Below are positions 31,527-41,562 of a stretch of 64,000 nt of DNA, one piece after another. The number at the start of each line of letters is the position of its first letter. The first letter of the stretch is position 1. Position numbers and translations under genes: made by a program. This stretch comes from Hymenopus coronatus. Taxonomy: Eukaryota > Arthropoda > Insecta > Mantodea > Hymenopodidae. Below the pieces are notes generated by a model. The model ran no database searches and was not told where the DNA came from. It saw only the letters and a list, made by a program, of their open reading frames with translations. The stretch is from NCBI GenBank assembly GCA_030762935.1, contig CM060895.1, positions 41,654,001 through 41,718,000 of the forward strand, written 5' to 3'.

Positions 31527-34500
31527 ATGGCCAGGACCAGAGTGTGGTTTCGTACAATGGAGCACGAATGGGCGGAGAGCGAGGAAGACGAAATTAAGCA
31601 GCCGAGGTTCGAAATTATTTCGCATAGGGAGCGAAGCATGAAAAGGCTTTTCTCTGGCTATACAGAGACCGAAATTGTTGTGAACCCGGGACACAAAGAT
31701 GTAAATTCTGTGCAGTGGGTGATAGACCTCTTTAACGACATTGTAAAGTTTGCTAAAGAGATCCTGCTGGATAACGAACCCGGTTTCTTAGGAATATCGA
31801 TATCGAACGATACCGAACCATCCAAACCGTTCAATATGAGTGTGAGACGCATCGATCAAGTCAATGCCGATGTTATTAAATCCATTGAAAAGGTCATGCA
31901 GAGCAATAAACAATTTCTGCTAGCAGGACCTCTAAACATTACATTTGTTTGGACAAAGCAGGTGTCGGGATCGTGCTATAAGCCGTGCAATGCCTGTAAC
32001 GGTAATAAGGGAATAATAGAAATAATTAACAAAGACCAGTTGTGCTTGCCGAGAGCCATTGTTGTTAGCAAAGCCAAAGCCGACAATGACGTCAATTATC
32101 AAACCATGAGACGCAGTGAGTTCTTGCAAAAGCAGAGGGCCATTGCCCTTTGCGAAAAAGTGGGAAAATTAAATGGCGCATTTACTATAGATGACGTCAG
32201 ACATTTCGACGCTGTGTTAAAGGACTATAAGGTGACTGTTTTCGGAGATCATTCGGGCAAGAACGTGCTATATGCGTCTGCAAAGAATGTAAACAAACAT
32301 ATTGACGTCATTTATCACGAGGGGCATTTTAACGCCGTAGTAAACCTACACATGTGTTTTAAGTGTAAGTGGTATTGTCGACAATGTAATTATCCTTCGG
32401 TAAACAAAAAAGAATTACACAGGTGCGAGGAAAAGTGTACAAAGTGTCACCAGCAGTGCGAAAAGAGCTATTTAGCTTACATACACTGTGCCGCGTGTAA
32501 CCGAGATTTTAAGGGTCCTACATGTTTTCAAAATCACATTAAAAAAGGGGCTTTCTACCCAAAGGCACTTTCCGTGTGTGATGTAGAGAAGGTGTGTACG
32601 ACCTGCCAAAAGATGGTTAATCTCAGGCATAGAAAGATAGCTCACCAGTGTGGGGAGAAGTATTGCAGCAACTGTAAGACGCACGTGAGCGACGGGCACT
32701 TGTGTTTCATACAGCCGTACGTTTCTCCCAACAAAAGAAACAGGTTCGTGTTCATGTTCATCGATTTTGAATGTACACAGGACACTGCTTATGCCGGCAA
32801 ACCATTAACGTACGAGCATGTACCAAACCTGTGCGTGCTATACCAAGGCTGTCCGTTATGCATAGACGAGACCACTAAAATGGCGTATTGTACAGAGTGT
32901 GGCATTAAAGAGTGGGTCTTTATGCACGATCCGGTAAAACAATTGTTTTGTCACATTACACAGGCGAGGTTCGAAGCCTGGGACGTGATCGTGGTGGCCC
33001 ATAACCTCAGAAGCTACGACGGGCAATTTTTATTGAAGTACATGGTTCAGAATTTGAACTGGACGCCTGAGCTTATAATGAACGGGAACAAAATATACCG
33101 CATGCGCCACGGTGACGTCACGTTCATTGATCCGCTCAACTTTATACCCATGCCACTGGCTCGCTTTTCAAAGACCTTCGCATTGAAGGATAGCAAGGGC
33201 TACTTTCCATACTTATTTAACACCAAGGAAAACCAGAACTACGTGGGTTCGATTCCCGACAAAAGATATTACTGTCCACGGGGTATGTCGGTGGAGGGGC
33301 GAAGAGCCTTCGAGCAGTGGCACGACGAAAAGTGGTCTCCACCTACGTCTTCGACATGAAGGCGGAAATGGTGATGTATTGTAAAATGGACGTGCTTTTG
33401 TTAAGCCAGGGAGTAGCAAAATTTAGAAGGCAGTTTTTGGATGAGAACGGCTTGACCCGTTCAGAGAATGCGTCACCATTGCGCAAGCTTGCATGTGCGT
33501 CTATAGAAATCGCTTCATGCCGCCGAAAAAGCTAGGGCTCTTGCCCGTCGGAGGATACCGCCTAGTCGACAGGCAGTCTCGCATAGCGTGCATATGGCTT
33601 ACTTGGTTAGAATTACAAAATAGCTTTGTTATACTGCACGCTATGAGAGGCCGCGAGGTTAAAATTTTAGGCCACAAAGTGGATGGGTACAGAGAAGAAG
33701 GACCTGTAAAGTACGTGTACTTCTTCCACGGTTGTTTTTACCACGTGTGCAGGCGTTGTTTTCACAACCGTCATGGCCCGGTATACAGTACGGGAAAAGA
33801 AACCATGGCCTCCAGGTTTGAAAGCACGGAAATGCTCACCCGGCAGATCAGAGAGGCCGGCTATACGGTGGTGGAAATGTGGGGTTGCGAGTTCGACGCC
33901 TTGATGAAGGCGAACGAAGACCTAGTGCGCCATGCGAAGAACTTCCCGGTACCCGAACCCCTAAACCCCAGAGACGCCTTCTACGGAGGCCGCACAAACT
34001 GTACAAAGACGTACTGCGAGGCGGTCGGGGGCCGGAAGATTTTGTATTATGACGTGTGTAGCCTGTACCCGTTCGTGAACAAGACAAAGTCGTACCCCGT
34101 GGGTCACCCCAAGATCCACGTAGATCGCTTTCCTCGCCTAGAAGACGTGCGAGGAGGACTTGTAAAGTGCCGGGTTCTACCCCCGCAAACTCTTTACCAC
34201 CCGGTGCTGCCGGCGCGCATCTGCGGTAAGCTGATGTTCCCGCTATGCCGGGCATGTGCAGAGACGGAGAACCAGGGCGAATGCCGGCACGGGGACGACG
34301 AGAGGGCCTTGTCGGGCACCTGGGTTGTCGACGAGATGAAGGTAGCCTTGGAGGAGGGGTACCGGCTCCTCCAGGTCTACGAAATTTGGGAGTACGACGT
34401 GGCACAGTACGACCCGTGCAACGGGTCCAAGGGGCTGTTCGAGGACTACGTCAATCAGTTCCTCAAGATCAAGACCGAAGCCTCCGGCTGGCCCTCGGGT

Positions 34501-35348
34501 TGCGACACGACAGAAGCCAAGCAGGAGTACGTGAAGCAGTTCTTCGAACACGAAGGCGTCGTTCTCGATCCCGAGGTCATCGCGTCCAACCCCGGCAGGC
34601 GGGAATTGGCCAAGCTGATGATGAACTCGTTCTGGGGTAAACTAGGTCAGAAAAGTAACATGTCCACGTGCGAGCTAGTGGACCGGTACGACCGCCTTCT
34701 GGACCTGTTCAATGACCCGGGCATCGAAGTGCAGACCTACGTACCCGTGTCGAGTGAGGTCACTTACGTGGTGTGGAAGTACTGCGAGCAGAGTCCGAGA
34801 GTGAACTCCACCTCCAACGCCGTGCTTGCAGCTTACACCACGGCGCATGCGCGTCTGGTGCTATACTCACTCGTACCTGAAGCGCCTCGGAGAGCGGGTG
34901 TGCTACTTCGACACCGACTCCGTCGTCACCACCGCGTTACCGGGCGAATGGACCCCCTCCGCGGGACGCCTCCTGCGGGACATGACGGACGAGCTGGAGA
35001 AATACGGTCGAGGTGCGTACATGACCCGTTTCGCCTCCACGGGCCCGAAGAGCTATTGCATGGAGATCAAGTGCCCGGAGACGGACAAGACCGTCTCGGT
35101 TTGTAAGGTGAAGGGCATTACACTCCATTGGGGGCAATCTACAGCACGTGAACGCCGATGTGATGCGCGACATGGTGCTGACGGATCGAAGCAAGACGGT
35201 GACTCTGGAGGGGACTCAGATTTCTAGAAAACCGTTTTGGACGGTGGTCACCGAACCGAGCACGACGACCTTCAGAATGGTGGTCAACAAGCGCGTTTAC
35301 ACCGAGGATTTTGACTCGTATCCCTACGGGTACAAGAGAAAAACATAA
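31527..35348 (+). CDS. polB: Protein-primed family B DNA polymerase (frame-broken)
   Basis: Replicates the element from a protein primer at its ends (family knowledge). The first frame (31527-33359) has an N-terminal domain, a Cys/His-rich zinc-finger region (about residues 270-400), then exonuclease motifs: Exo I FMFIDFECTQD at about 32755 and Exo II VVAHNLRSYDGQF at about 32994. Exo III (YCKMDVLLL) is in the next frame at about 33377. The third frame (33493-35106) holds motif A YYDVCSLYP (about 34045) and motif B NSFWGKLGQK (about 34623). Motif C YFDTDS (about 34906) is in a fourth frame, and the C-terminus (35148-35348) in a fifth. Breaks are near 33340, 33465, 34866 and 35130 (a G5 run). 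All catalytic residues are kept, so the breaks are recent or artefactual. Confidence 0.93.
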
Positions 35349-35404
35349 ATGAAACGCCAAGCGCAGGCGAAGCTCATTTCGAACCAGGGACCCCTGGGGA
35401 CGCG

Positions 35405-36030
35405 ATGTCCAGATCTCGGCACCTTAGGCGATTCAATTTTCCCAGCACGATGCTCGTGGCGGGGCCTTCGCGCTGCGGAAAGTCCACCTTTGTGAAAAAC
35501 CTGATTCGCCACGCAAACGATATGTTCGACGAGCGCCCCAGAAAGGTGCTGTGGTGCCACCCTCCGGAGTATTCGCCCAGACTCGAAGCCTTGCCCCTGC
35601 GGTGTGAGACTCACGCGGGGATCCCCGAACTTGTTTCGGTGGGCGAGAAGTATCTCGTCATCCTGGACGATCTCATGGTCGAGGGTGGCGGGAAGGACGT
35701 GTCTAATTTTTTCACCAGAGACTCCCACCACAAGCGCTTCGGCATCGTGTACATTCTGCAAAACGTGTTTCCTCAGGGTCAGAAATATCGCAACATCTCT
35801 GTCAATGCAAACTACATCGTGGTGTTCAAAAACAACCGCGACAAGATGCAGATCGAAAGGCTGTGTCAGCAGATCGAACCCAGGAACTCAAAGTTTCTCT
35901 TGGAGGCTTTCGAACAGGCCACCGAACACCCGCATGGGTATCTGGTGCTGGATTGCACTCAATATACGCCTAACCGAATCGAACCGGCGTGCTGCCGGAC
36001 GAGCAGCTCTCGTATTTCGTACCCAACTGA
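35405..36030 (+). CDS. FtsK/HerA-type genome-packaging ATPase (C-terminal frame break)
   Basis: P-loop ATPase that drives DNA into capsids in Mavericks and related viruses (family knowledge). The ATG is at 35405. Walker A is GPSRCGKST at residues about 20-28, Walker B is YLVILDDLM at about 83-91, and a conserved YILQNVF segment follows (sensor region). As written the frame runs on to 36169 through a poly-Phe stretch that is unlike the family. A frame change near 35972-35980 gives a stop at 36028-36030 and a C-terminus that looks native (an LPDEQLSYFVPN-like end), about 208 residues, the usual length. It follows PolB by about 55 bases. Confidence 0.9.
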
Positions 36031-36211
36031 GGGCGATTATTTTTTTTTTTTCTTCTTGCTTTGTTTAAGCCGAGATTTGCACATACCAAGAAGAAGTCCC
36101 GGGATCGATGCACACTTTACATTGTATCGAGGGTTTTTTTTTTTACGCCACTGGAACCGCCGATGTTAAATAACGCTCCATTTTCGGTGCGGTCGTCATT
36201 ACCGTGCCAAC
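36031..36211. other. Short spacer between ATPase and morphogenesis block
   Basis: About 180 bases with two T-rich runs (36040-36054 and 36126-36134). No TATA box is evident. It probably carries the promoter or leader of the genes that follow. Confidence 0.35.
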
Positions 36212-36583
36212 ATGGCTAGGCGCAGGTTAAGCCTTGCAAAATTAAGCAGTCCCCGCATAGCGAGGCAGCACGCGAATTTGACAGCTCTGGCCAAGGCAAA
36301 GGCCCCTTTGTGGAAAAAGTTGATAAAAAATGCCGATGGCGATCTCATTAAGGCCATTTGCGAATGTATGCTCAATGTGTGCAGAGGTCACGTGCAGCTA
36401 CCGAAAAAGTGCTTGAGTCGCTTAAAGAGGCATAAAGGGTCTTGGAGGAAACTCGTCGACAAGCGAATCCCCCTGAAGAAAAAGAAGCAAATCTTGGTAC
36501 AAAAGGGAGGCTTTCTGCCGGCATTTCTACTACCCGTGTTAGCTACGCTGGGTAGTGCCCTGGTGTCAAAATTGACAGGATGA
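36212..36583 (+). CDS. Small basic protein with hydrophobic C-terminus (Maverick conserved)
   Basis: 123 residues from ATG. The body is strongly basic (RRRLSLAKLSS, PKKCLSRLKRHKGSWRKLVD, PLKKKKQILVQKGG) and the last 25 residues are hydrophobic (FLPAFLLPVLATLGSALVSK). The pattern of ...RHKxxLRKLVDKRxxxxxKKxxLxQKGGFLPxLLxxx is a recurring feature of Maverick and adintovirus genomes next to the ATPase and integrase. A virion core or membrane-active role like small adenovirus core proteins has been suggested for such proteins; this is inference. Its TGA overlaps the ATG of the next ORF (ATGA at 36580-36583). Confidence 0.75.
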   Translation: MARRRLSLAKLSSPRIARQHANLTALAKAKAPLWKKLIKNADGDLIKAICECMLNVCRGHVQLPKKCLSRLKRHKGSWRKLVDKRIPLKKKKQILVQKGGFLPAFLLPVLATLGSALVSKLTG

Positions 36584-36980
36584 AGTACGGCAAGCAGATC
36601 CTCGTTGCCCCCGAACCAAAGACCGTGCAGAAGCTTCACGTCATCGACCACACTATTTCCAGGCTGGCTAAAGAAATCGAGAAGGTGCAGCAATCAAAAC
36701 TCTCGCCTGACAAAAAGTGGCGCCTCGTATAAAATATAAATTGGGTCACTATCTCGATCTCGTGACACAAGTCAGACGACCCTACCTTAGCAATAACAAA
36801 GACGATGATGATGATGATGATGATGATGACGCTTACGAAGACGTTAATGAGACGGTGAAGCTGGAGGTCGAACCCAGAACCGTAAAAATCAACCCCTTTT
36901 CGCCTCGCCAAGAAAAAAAGAAATCGCGTGCAGCGAGATATCATTTTCGCAGACGACTTTGGCAACCCCTGTACAAGTAA
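36580..36980 (+). CDS. Small charged protein(s), probably one gene with a frame break
   Basis: The first frame (36580-36732, 50 codons, MKYGKQILVAPEPKTVQKLH onward) ends in SPDKKWRLV. The second (36717-36980) has no ATG and continues with KYKLGHYLDLVTQV, an Asp run from a GAT repeat (about 36801-36830) and a basic end (KKKSRAARYHFRRRLW). In other Mavericks a protein beginning with a VPPE-like segment and a DEKWKLY-like helix runs on through a basic tail. I therefore read these as one roughly 130-residue gene broken at about 36717-36730. It overlaps the previous stop (ATGA) and ends 3 bases before the integrase ATG. Function unknown; a minor virion component is likely. Confidence 0.6.
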
Positions 36981-36983
36981 AGC

Positions 36984-38039
36984 ATGAAGGAATGGAAGGC
37001 ACTAAGACGGTAATACGAAAAGCCGGAGCACTATGCCGGTTTGGGCACGGTGAAGGCCCTGCGAAAGGCCACGGGAGCATCAAAGGCGAACATCGAGTCC
37101 TTCCTTCAAACCCAGGACAGCTACACCTTGCACAAACCGGCGAGAAAGAGGTACCCCACCAAATACTATCACGTGACCAATATGGACGATCTTTGGGAAG
37201 CCGATCTTAACGTCATGAACAGCGTGAAAGAGCACAACAAACCTTACGTCTACATTCTCACCGTTATAGACGTGTTTTCAAAATACGGTTGGGCTGTTGC
37301 TCTAAAATCGAAGCTGGGTACCGAGGTTGCGCAAGCTTTTCGCTCCATATTCTCCGAGCGCGTCCCCAAGGTCCTGCAAACGGACAAGGGAACGGAGTTT
37401 ACCAACAAAACATTTCCCGCTTTTCTAAAGAAGCACGATGTGCAACATTACACCACGAAAAATAACGTGAAAGCCAGCGTTGTAGAACGCTTTAATCGCA
37501 CCTTAAAAACGAAGATGTGGAAATATTTCACGCTTAAAAACAGCTATAGATACGTGGAAGTTCTTCCAGCTCTCATGCAGTCGTACAATAGTTCGTATCA
37601 CAGGTCGATAAAGATGGCGCCAAGGGACGTGAACGAGACTAATATTTTACAGGTTTACCACAATCTGTACGGAAACAGGCCCGAGCCAAGAACGAGGGCG
37701 CCCCGATATTCCGTTGGCGATCACGTGCGCATCTCCAAAGAAAAAATGAAATTCGATAAGGGGTACGAACAGAACTGGACCGACGAAATATTTAAGATAG
37801 CCGAGGTCGTGCGCGGCAAGCCCGTGGTATATAAGTTGCAGGATCTGACTGGGGAATCCATTGACGGCATATTTTACACCGAGGAGTTGAAAAAGGTCGC
37901 TCTTCCAGAGACTTTCAAAATCGAACGCATAGTGCAAAGCAAGGGTAGGGGACGCAACAAACAGCTGCTGGTCAAGTGGAAGGGATATCCTCCCAAGTTT
38001 AACTCGTGGGTCCTGGCTTCGACGATCGATTCGGTATGA
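36984..38039 (+). CDS. int: Retrovirus-type (rve) integrase with C-terminal chromodomain
   Basis: Inserts the element into host DNA with 6-bp duplications. The probable ATG is at 36984, but an in-frame TAA at 37011-37013 interrupts residue 10; downstream the frame is clean to 38039. Residues after the stop include an HHCC-poor N-terminal region. The DDE core follows: Asp in WEADLN (about 37198), Asp in LQTDKGTEF (about 37376) and Glu in VVERFNRT (about 37479). The C-terminus has an SH3-like part (YSVGDHVRISK) and a chromodomain (FKIERIVQSKGRGRNKQLLV then KWKGYPPKFNSW). Its TGA overlaps the next ATG (ATGA at 38036-38039). The early stop means this copy needs a downstream start or is inactive. 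Confidence 0.93.
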
Positions 38040-39213
38040 TTAAGACGAAGCCGTTCTCCATCACCCTAGTGAGCAATGCTTCCATGGATCACTTCACCAA
38101 TAACACCACGGCGAGATTTTCAAACATCTTGCCCGAGAGAATGTTCTGCAGGGAGAATGGGAAGTGGCCCTGCAAAAGGTTAGGTATCCGGTAAAATTTT
38201 ATAACGTTTCCCGAGACGATGCCCACATCGTGGGCACCAAGTACACCATGACGCAACTGCCTACGCATTCCAAATTCAGTTTAGAAATGCCTCAAGGCAT
38301 CGTGCACAATCCAAAAGACCTTGTCAATCTCGTCAACGCACTCATTCTGCAACACCTACAGGTGGAAAACTTTTTCCTCTTCGACGAGCGCAAGAACACG
38401 GTAAGCGTGAATGCGGCCGTCACGCATCCCGAGCGATTACCCGACACCCCATTTTCTGGGTATATAGAAAACGTCGTGCGCACTGCTAAACCGTACATCA
38501 TAACACAATCCGCCGTTTTAAACGACGCCCCCCACCACAAGCCAAAGCCAAAACCGAAACCAAAGCCGAAACCTACGGGGCAGCAAAAACCCGTCCAGGG
38601 AGCTACTCGCCCGACAAAACCTACCATCGCGACACCTTCAGGTACAAAACCCGAAGGTGCATCATCGTCCGATGCGTCTTTGGACCCAAAACCCGACGGC
38701 GCATCATCTTCCAATCAGGGAGGCGAGGGTTCGCAGCCAGACAAAGGTGAATCCGAAGAGGAGGATGCGAACCCTGGCAGTGCCAATCCGGAGAACAGCC
38801 CATCCGACCCCCTTCATCGCATTCACAGTTTGCTCCTAACACCCGCTATGGCCATGATGCTTGGCTTCGAACCCTTTACCAACGTGCTCCTTCAGAAAGG
38901 TCCTAAACACCCTGTAGACCCCTATATGGGCTTTCCTTACGAAATGTTCATCTATTGCAATCTAGTGGCCCCGCAAGTGGTGGGCGAAACCTTTGTTCAG
39001 GTGATAGAGAGCGTGGCGGTGGAATACGAAAGGAGCAACAACACTTACATGAGCGACGAAAAGACCTTCTACCCCCAAAATTGGGTCCCCTTGACACAGC
39101 AGGACTTCAAAACGGTAAACATAGATTTAAGGAACGGTTATGGCGATCTGCTGCCTTTTGCTGACGGATTTTCTTCTACTATAGTTCTCGCCTTCCGACC
39201 CAAACCGCAATAA
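38036..39213 (+). CDS. Penton-like minor capsid protein (single jelly roll), frame-broken near its N-terminus
   Basis: ATG at 38036 begins MIKTKPFSITLVSNASMDHF, the conserved N-terminus of Maverick minor capsid proteins. The frame changes at about 38143-38148. The rest (to 39213) contains EVALQKVRYP, ending VLAFRPKPQ. Between two conserved halves (about residues 150-250) sits a low-complexity insert: KPKPKPKPKP, then Pro/Ser/Gly and acidic residues. The second half has YEMFIYCNLVAPQVVGETFV, VPLTQQDFKTVNIDLRN and LLPFADG, typical of the penton-like fold. Its TAA overlaps the ATG of the next gene (TAATG). It forms capsid vertices by family knowledge. Confidence 0.88.
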
Positions 39214-39635
39214 TGGATGTGCACGACGTCACGCAGTACTACCTCAATCAGGCAGGAGGCGCATACGACGATCGCGACTTCGTCGTTTACAGGGGCAACC
39301 GCTACCAAAAAGGGAGCGGACTATTTTCTGCCCTTGGAGGCCTCTTTAGAAGGGTGCTGCCATTTTTGAAAAACGGAGCGAAAGCGGTAGGAAAAGAGGC
39401 ACTCAAGGTGGGTGCGCACGTGCTCTCCGATGTGACCACCGCGGGAAAATCGCCAAAGGAAGCCTTCAAATACAGGCTCAGGGAGGCCGGATCCAATTTA
39501 AAACGAAAGGCCAACGAAAAGCTCGACGCGATGCTCGGTTCCGGCATCAAGAGAATAAAACGCACCAAACCCAAAAAGAACAAACAGTCCAAGCTGAAAC
39601 GTCCTAGGCGCAAGGTACAAGACGTCTTCTCGTAA
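39213..39635 (+). CDS. pVI-like virion protein (amphipathic, basic C-terminus)
   Basis: 140 residues, intact. The start MDVHDVTQYYLNQAGG is followed by YRGNRYQKGSGLFSALGGLF, a Gly-containing site before an amphipathic helix, then FRRVLPFLKNGAKAVGKEAL. The last 45 residues are very basic (KRIKRTKPKKNKQSKLKRPR). This layout is a hallmark Maverick protein usually placed between minor and major capsid genes and compared to adenovirus protein VI, which links capsid and DNA and is cut by the viral protease. It overlaps neighbours at both ends by TAATG (39211-39215 and 39633-39637). Confidence 0.82.
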   Translation: MDVHDVTQYYLNQAGGAYDDRDFVVYRGNRYQKGSGLFSALGGLFRRVLPFLKNGAKAVGKEALKVGAHVLSDVTTAGKSPKEAFKYRLREAGSNLKRKANEKLDAMLGSGIKRIKRTKPKKNKQSKLKRPRRKVQDVFS

Positions 39636-40922
39636 TGGCAGACACAACCGTGCACATGAGTTCCGAACTCGACCTCTTTAAAGAGGTGCCCGTTCAGATG
39701 AACATCGAGGAGTCCAGGTTCCTATATCTAAACCCTCAAAATACCCTCATGAAAAATGCCCCCCATCACCTTTCATTATTCCGGAAATGCGGACGATTAC
39801 CTAGATTTGACCTACGTGGTGCTCGAACTCATGGTCCGCATCGTGGATGACAAGGGATCCGTTCTAAAGGATGATCTTACAGCCACTTTGGTGAACAATG
39901 CCTTAAATTCCCTGTTTCAGCAGGTAGAGGTCTCCCTCAATAACGTCATCGTATCCATGCCGCAAGCTGGGTACCCCTACAGAACCTACATCGAGACGCT
40001 TTTGAATTACTCCGAAGATGCCATGAACACTAAACTACAATCATCCCTCTGGAGAAAGGACACGGCCGGCATCATGGATATTTTTGTGGCCAACGCGGGG
40101 TTTCAGTGGCGTCAGGGGTTTACCAAAGCTAGCAACGTGGTTCAGCTCATCGCCCCTCTTTCCAATGCTCTGTTCAGACAGGAGAAGCTGCTTTTGAATA
40201 ACGTCAGCATGACCATTAAACTCACCCCTGCCTCTCCCCAATTTTACCTGTTTTCCGACCAGCCCACCTTCAAGGGCTACGCCGACATCTTGTCAGCCAC
40301 GTTATGTTTAAAATCCGTACGACCCTTGCCCACCATCAAACTTGCACACCAGGCCGTGCTCTCAAAAAGCAATGCCAAGTACCATCTCAAGGATGTCAGC
40401 TTTCACGCCCTCAGCATCTCCAAAGAGTCCAGAGCAATGACGTTTAGCGACGTCTTCATAGGGCAAGTCCCCAGAAGAGTGGTCGTGGCTATGGTCACCG
40501 ACAAGGCTTATTCGGGAAATTTTAACGCAAATCCGTACAATTTACAACACTTTAAAATGAACTTCTTTCAACTCTATGTGAACGGTCAGCCCGTACCCTC
40601 CCAACCGCTTCAACCCGACTTTCCAAAAGGCCACTACATGGAATGCTTTCAAACCCTGCAGGACGGGTTAGGGATTCATTTCAAGGACGAAGGACACTCC
40701 ATCTCTAGGGAAGCCTACCCGCAAGGGTATACCGTCATGGCTTTCGATCTCACTGCAGACATGAGCGCCAACGAGTCTCACATCTCCGGCCAGCGCCACG
40801 GTAGCGTGTCTATAAACATCGGTTTTGCCGACAAATTGACAGAACCCGTCATTCTGCTGGTGATGGCGGAAATACATCGCACCGTCGAAATTGACGCTAA
40901 CAGATCCATTTTGGTATCATGA
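39635..40922 (+). CDS. Major capsid protein (double jelly-roll, hexon-like), one frame break
   Basis: Builds the icosahedral shell. The first frame (39635-39850) has MADTTVHMSSELDLFKEVPV and QNTLMKNAP. The main frame (39756-40922) runs from FHYSGNADDYLDLTYVVLEL to the TGA. The shift falls in a C6 run at about 39758-39763. Hallmarks include FQQVEVSLNNVIVS, SLWRKDTAG, FDLTADMSANESHI, SVSINIGFADKLTEPVILLV and a C-terminal RTVEIDANRSIL. The total of about 428 residues is shorter than many Maverick capsid proteins but complete end to end. Its TGA overlaps the protease ATG (ATGA at 40919-40922). Confidence 0.92.
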
Positions 40923-41529
40923 ACACCTTCCAAATTCAAGTTTCTATCCACCTGCCCCTCTACGCGCCCCCACTTTTTAGGCGTCTACCCCTGCGATAGA
41001 CTACCCGCACTTCACCGTCCTCAAACGCTTCCCGTGGCCCTTGTGGCTAACACCGATCCCAGCACCAAATCTGGTCAACACTGGGTTTGCATCTTTGTGG
41101 ATAATCAAGCACAGGGGGAATATTTTGACAGTTACGGCATAGGGCCCCTTTCCCCCTATTTTCTTCGGTTCTTAAATTCAATCTGCGGGACGCGTTGGTC
41201 AACCAACGCCAGAAGACTGCAAGGTTTTGACAGCACCACTTGCGGTCATTACGTCATCGATTACCTCGCTCACCGCTGTTCCGGTCTCCCTAAGCATACG
41301 TTCTTTTCCAAATTTCACGTCAGCAATTACGCTCATAACGATGACGTCATTCGCAAAACCTACAAAGACGTATGTCGCACAAAGTGCTCTAACGCTCAGC
41401 AAACCTGCCAACCGTTACAGGTAAGTTCATGGATGTACCTCATCGTCACTATCCGTCTCATATTGCTTTTTTCTTTTTTAACATTGTCTCGCGCATGTGT
41501 TTTCAGAACACGCTCCTGCTGTTATAAAA
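40919..41529 (+). CDS. pro: Adenain-like cysteine protease (frame-broken, probably spliced at its 3' end)
   Basis: Matures virion proteins. ATG at 40919 overlaps the capsid stop. The frame shifts at about 40968-40979 (C5/T5 runs); the catalytic frame follows: FLGVYPCDRLP-like entry, then SGQHWVCIFV (catalytic His), YFDSYG (acidic partner) and LQGFDSTTCGHYVIDY (oxyanion Gln and nucleophile Cys). Past 41420 the open frame turns into hydrophobic and poly-Phe sequence unlike the family. CAG then GTAAGT at 41421 and a TTTTCAG acceptor ending 41506 mark an 86-bp intron. After splicing, only six further codons precede a TAA at 41525-41527, giving about 175 residues. That short end is inference from splice signals. 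Confidence 0.85.
41421..41506 (+). other. Predicted intron in the protease transcript
   Basis: GTAAGT donor after CAG and a pyrimidine-rich acceptor, TGTTTTCAG, 86 bp. Removing it replaces an atypical hydrophobic tail by a short C-terminus. Confidence 0.6.
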
Positions 41530-41531
41530 GG
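41523..41531 (+). promoter_or_regulatory. TATA box of the PC4-like gene, overlapping the end of the protease gene
   Basis: TATAAAAGG 40 bases before the ATG at 41563. The TAA of the predicted spliced protease frame lies inside it. Spacing matches the TATA-ATG distance at the left-end gene (42), 43132 (37) and 43613 (about 36). Confidence 0.6.
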
Positions 41532-41562
41532 TCCGCCCCACCATCGCTCGTCTTCCAGAGCC

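Noticed and set aside
36050..36169. Extended C-terminus of the packaging ATPase
   Set aside because: Poly-Phe and basic residues unlike the family; a frame change near 35975 gives a native-looking end at 36030.
38292..38714. Minus-strand 140-codon ORF with a GFGFGFG run
   Set aside because: Antisense of the KP-repeat part of the penton-like gene; no independent support.
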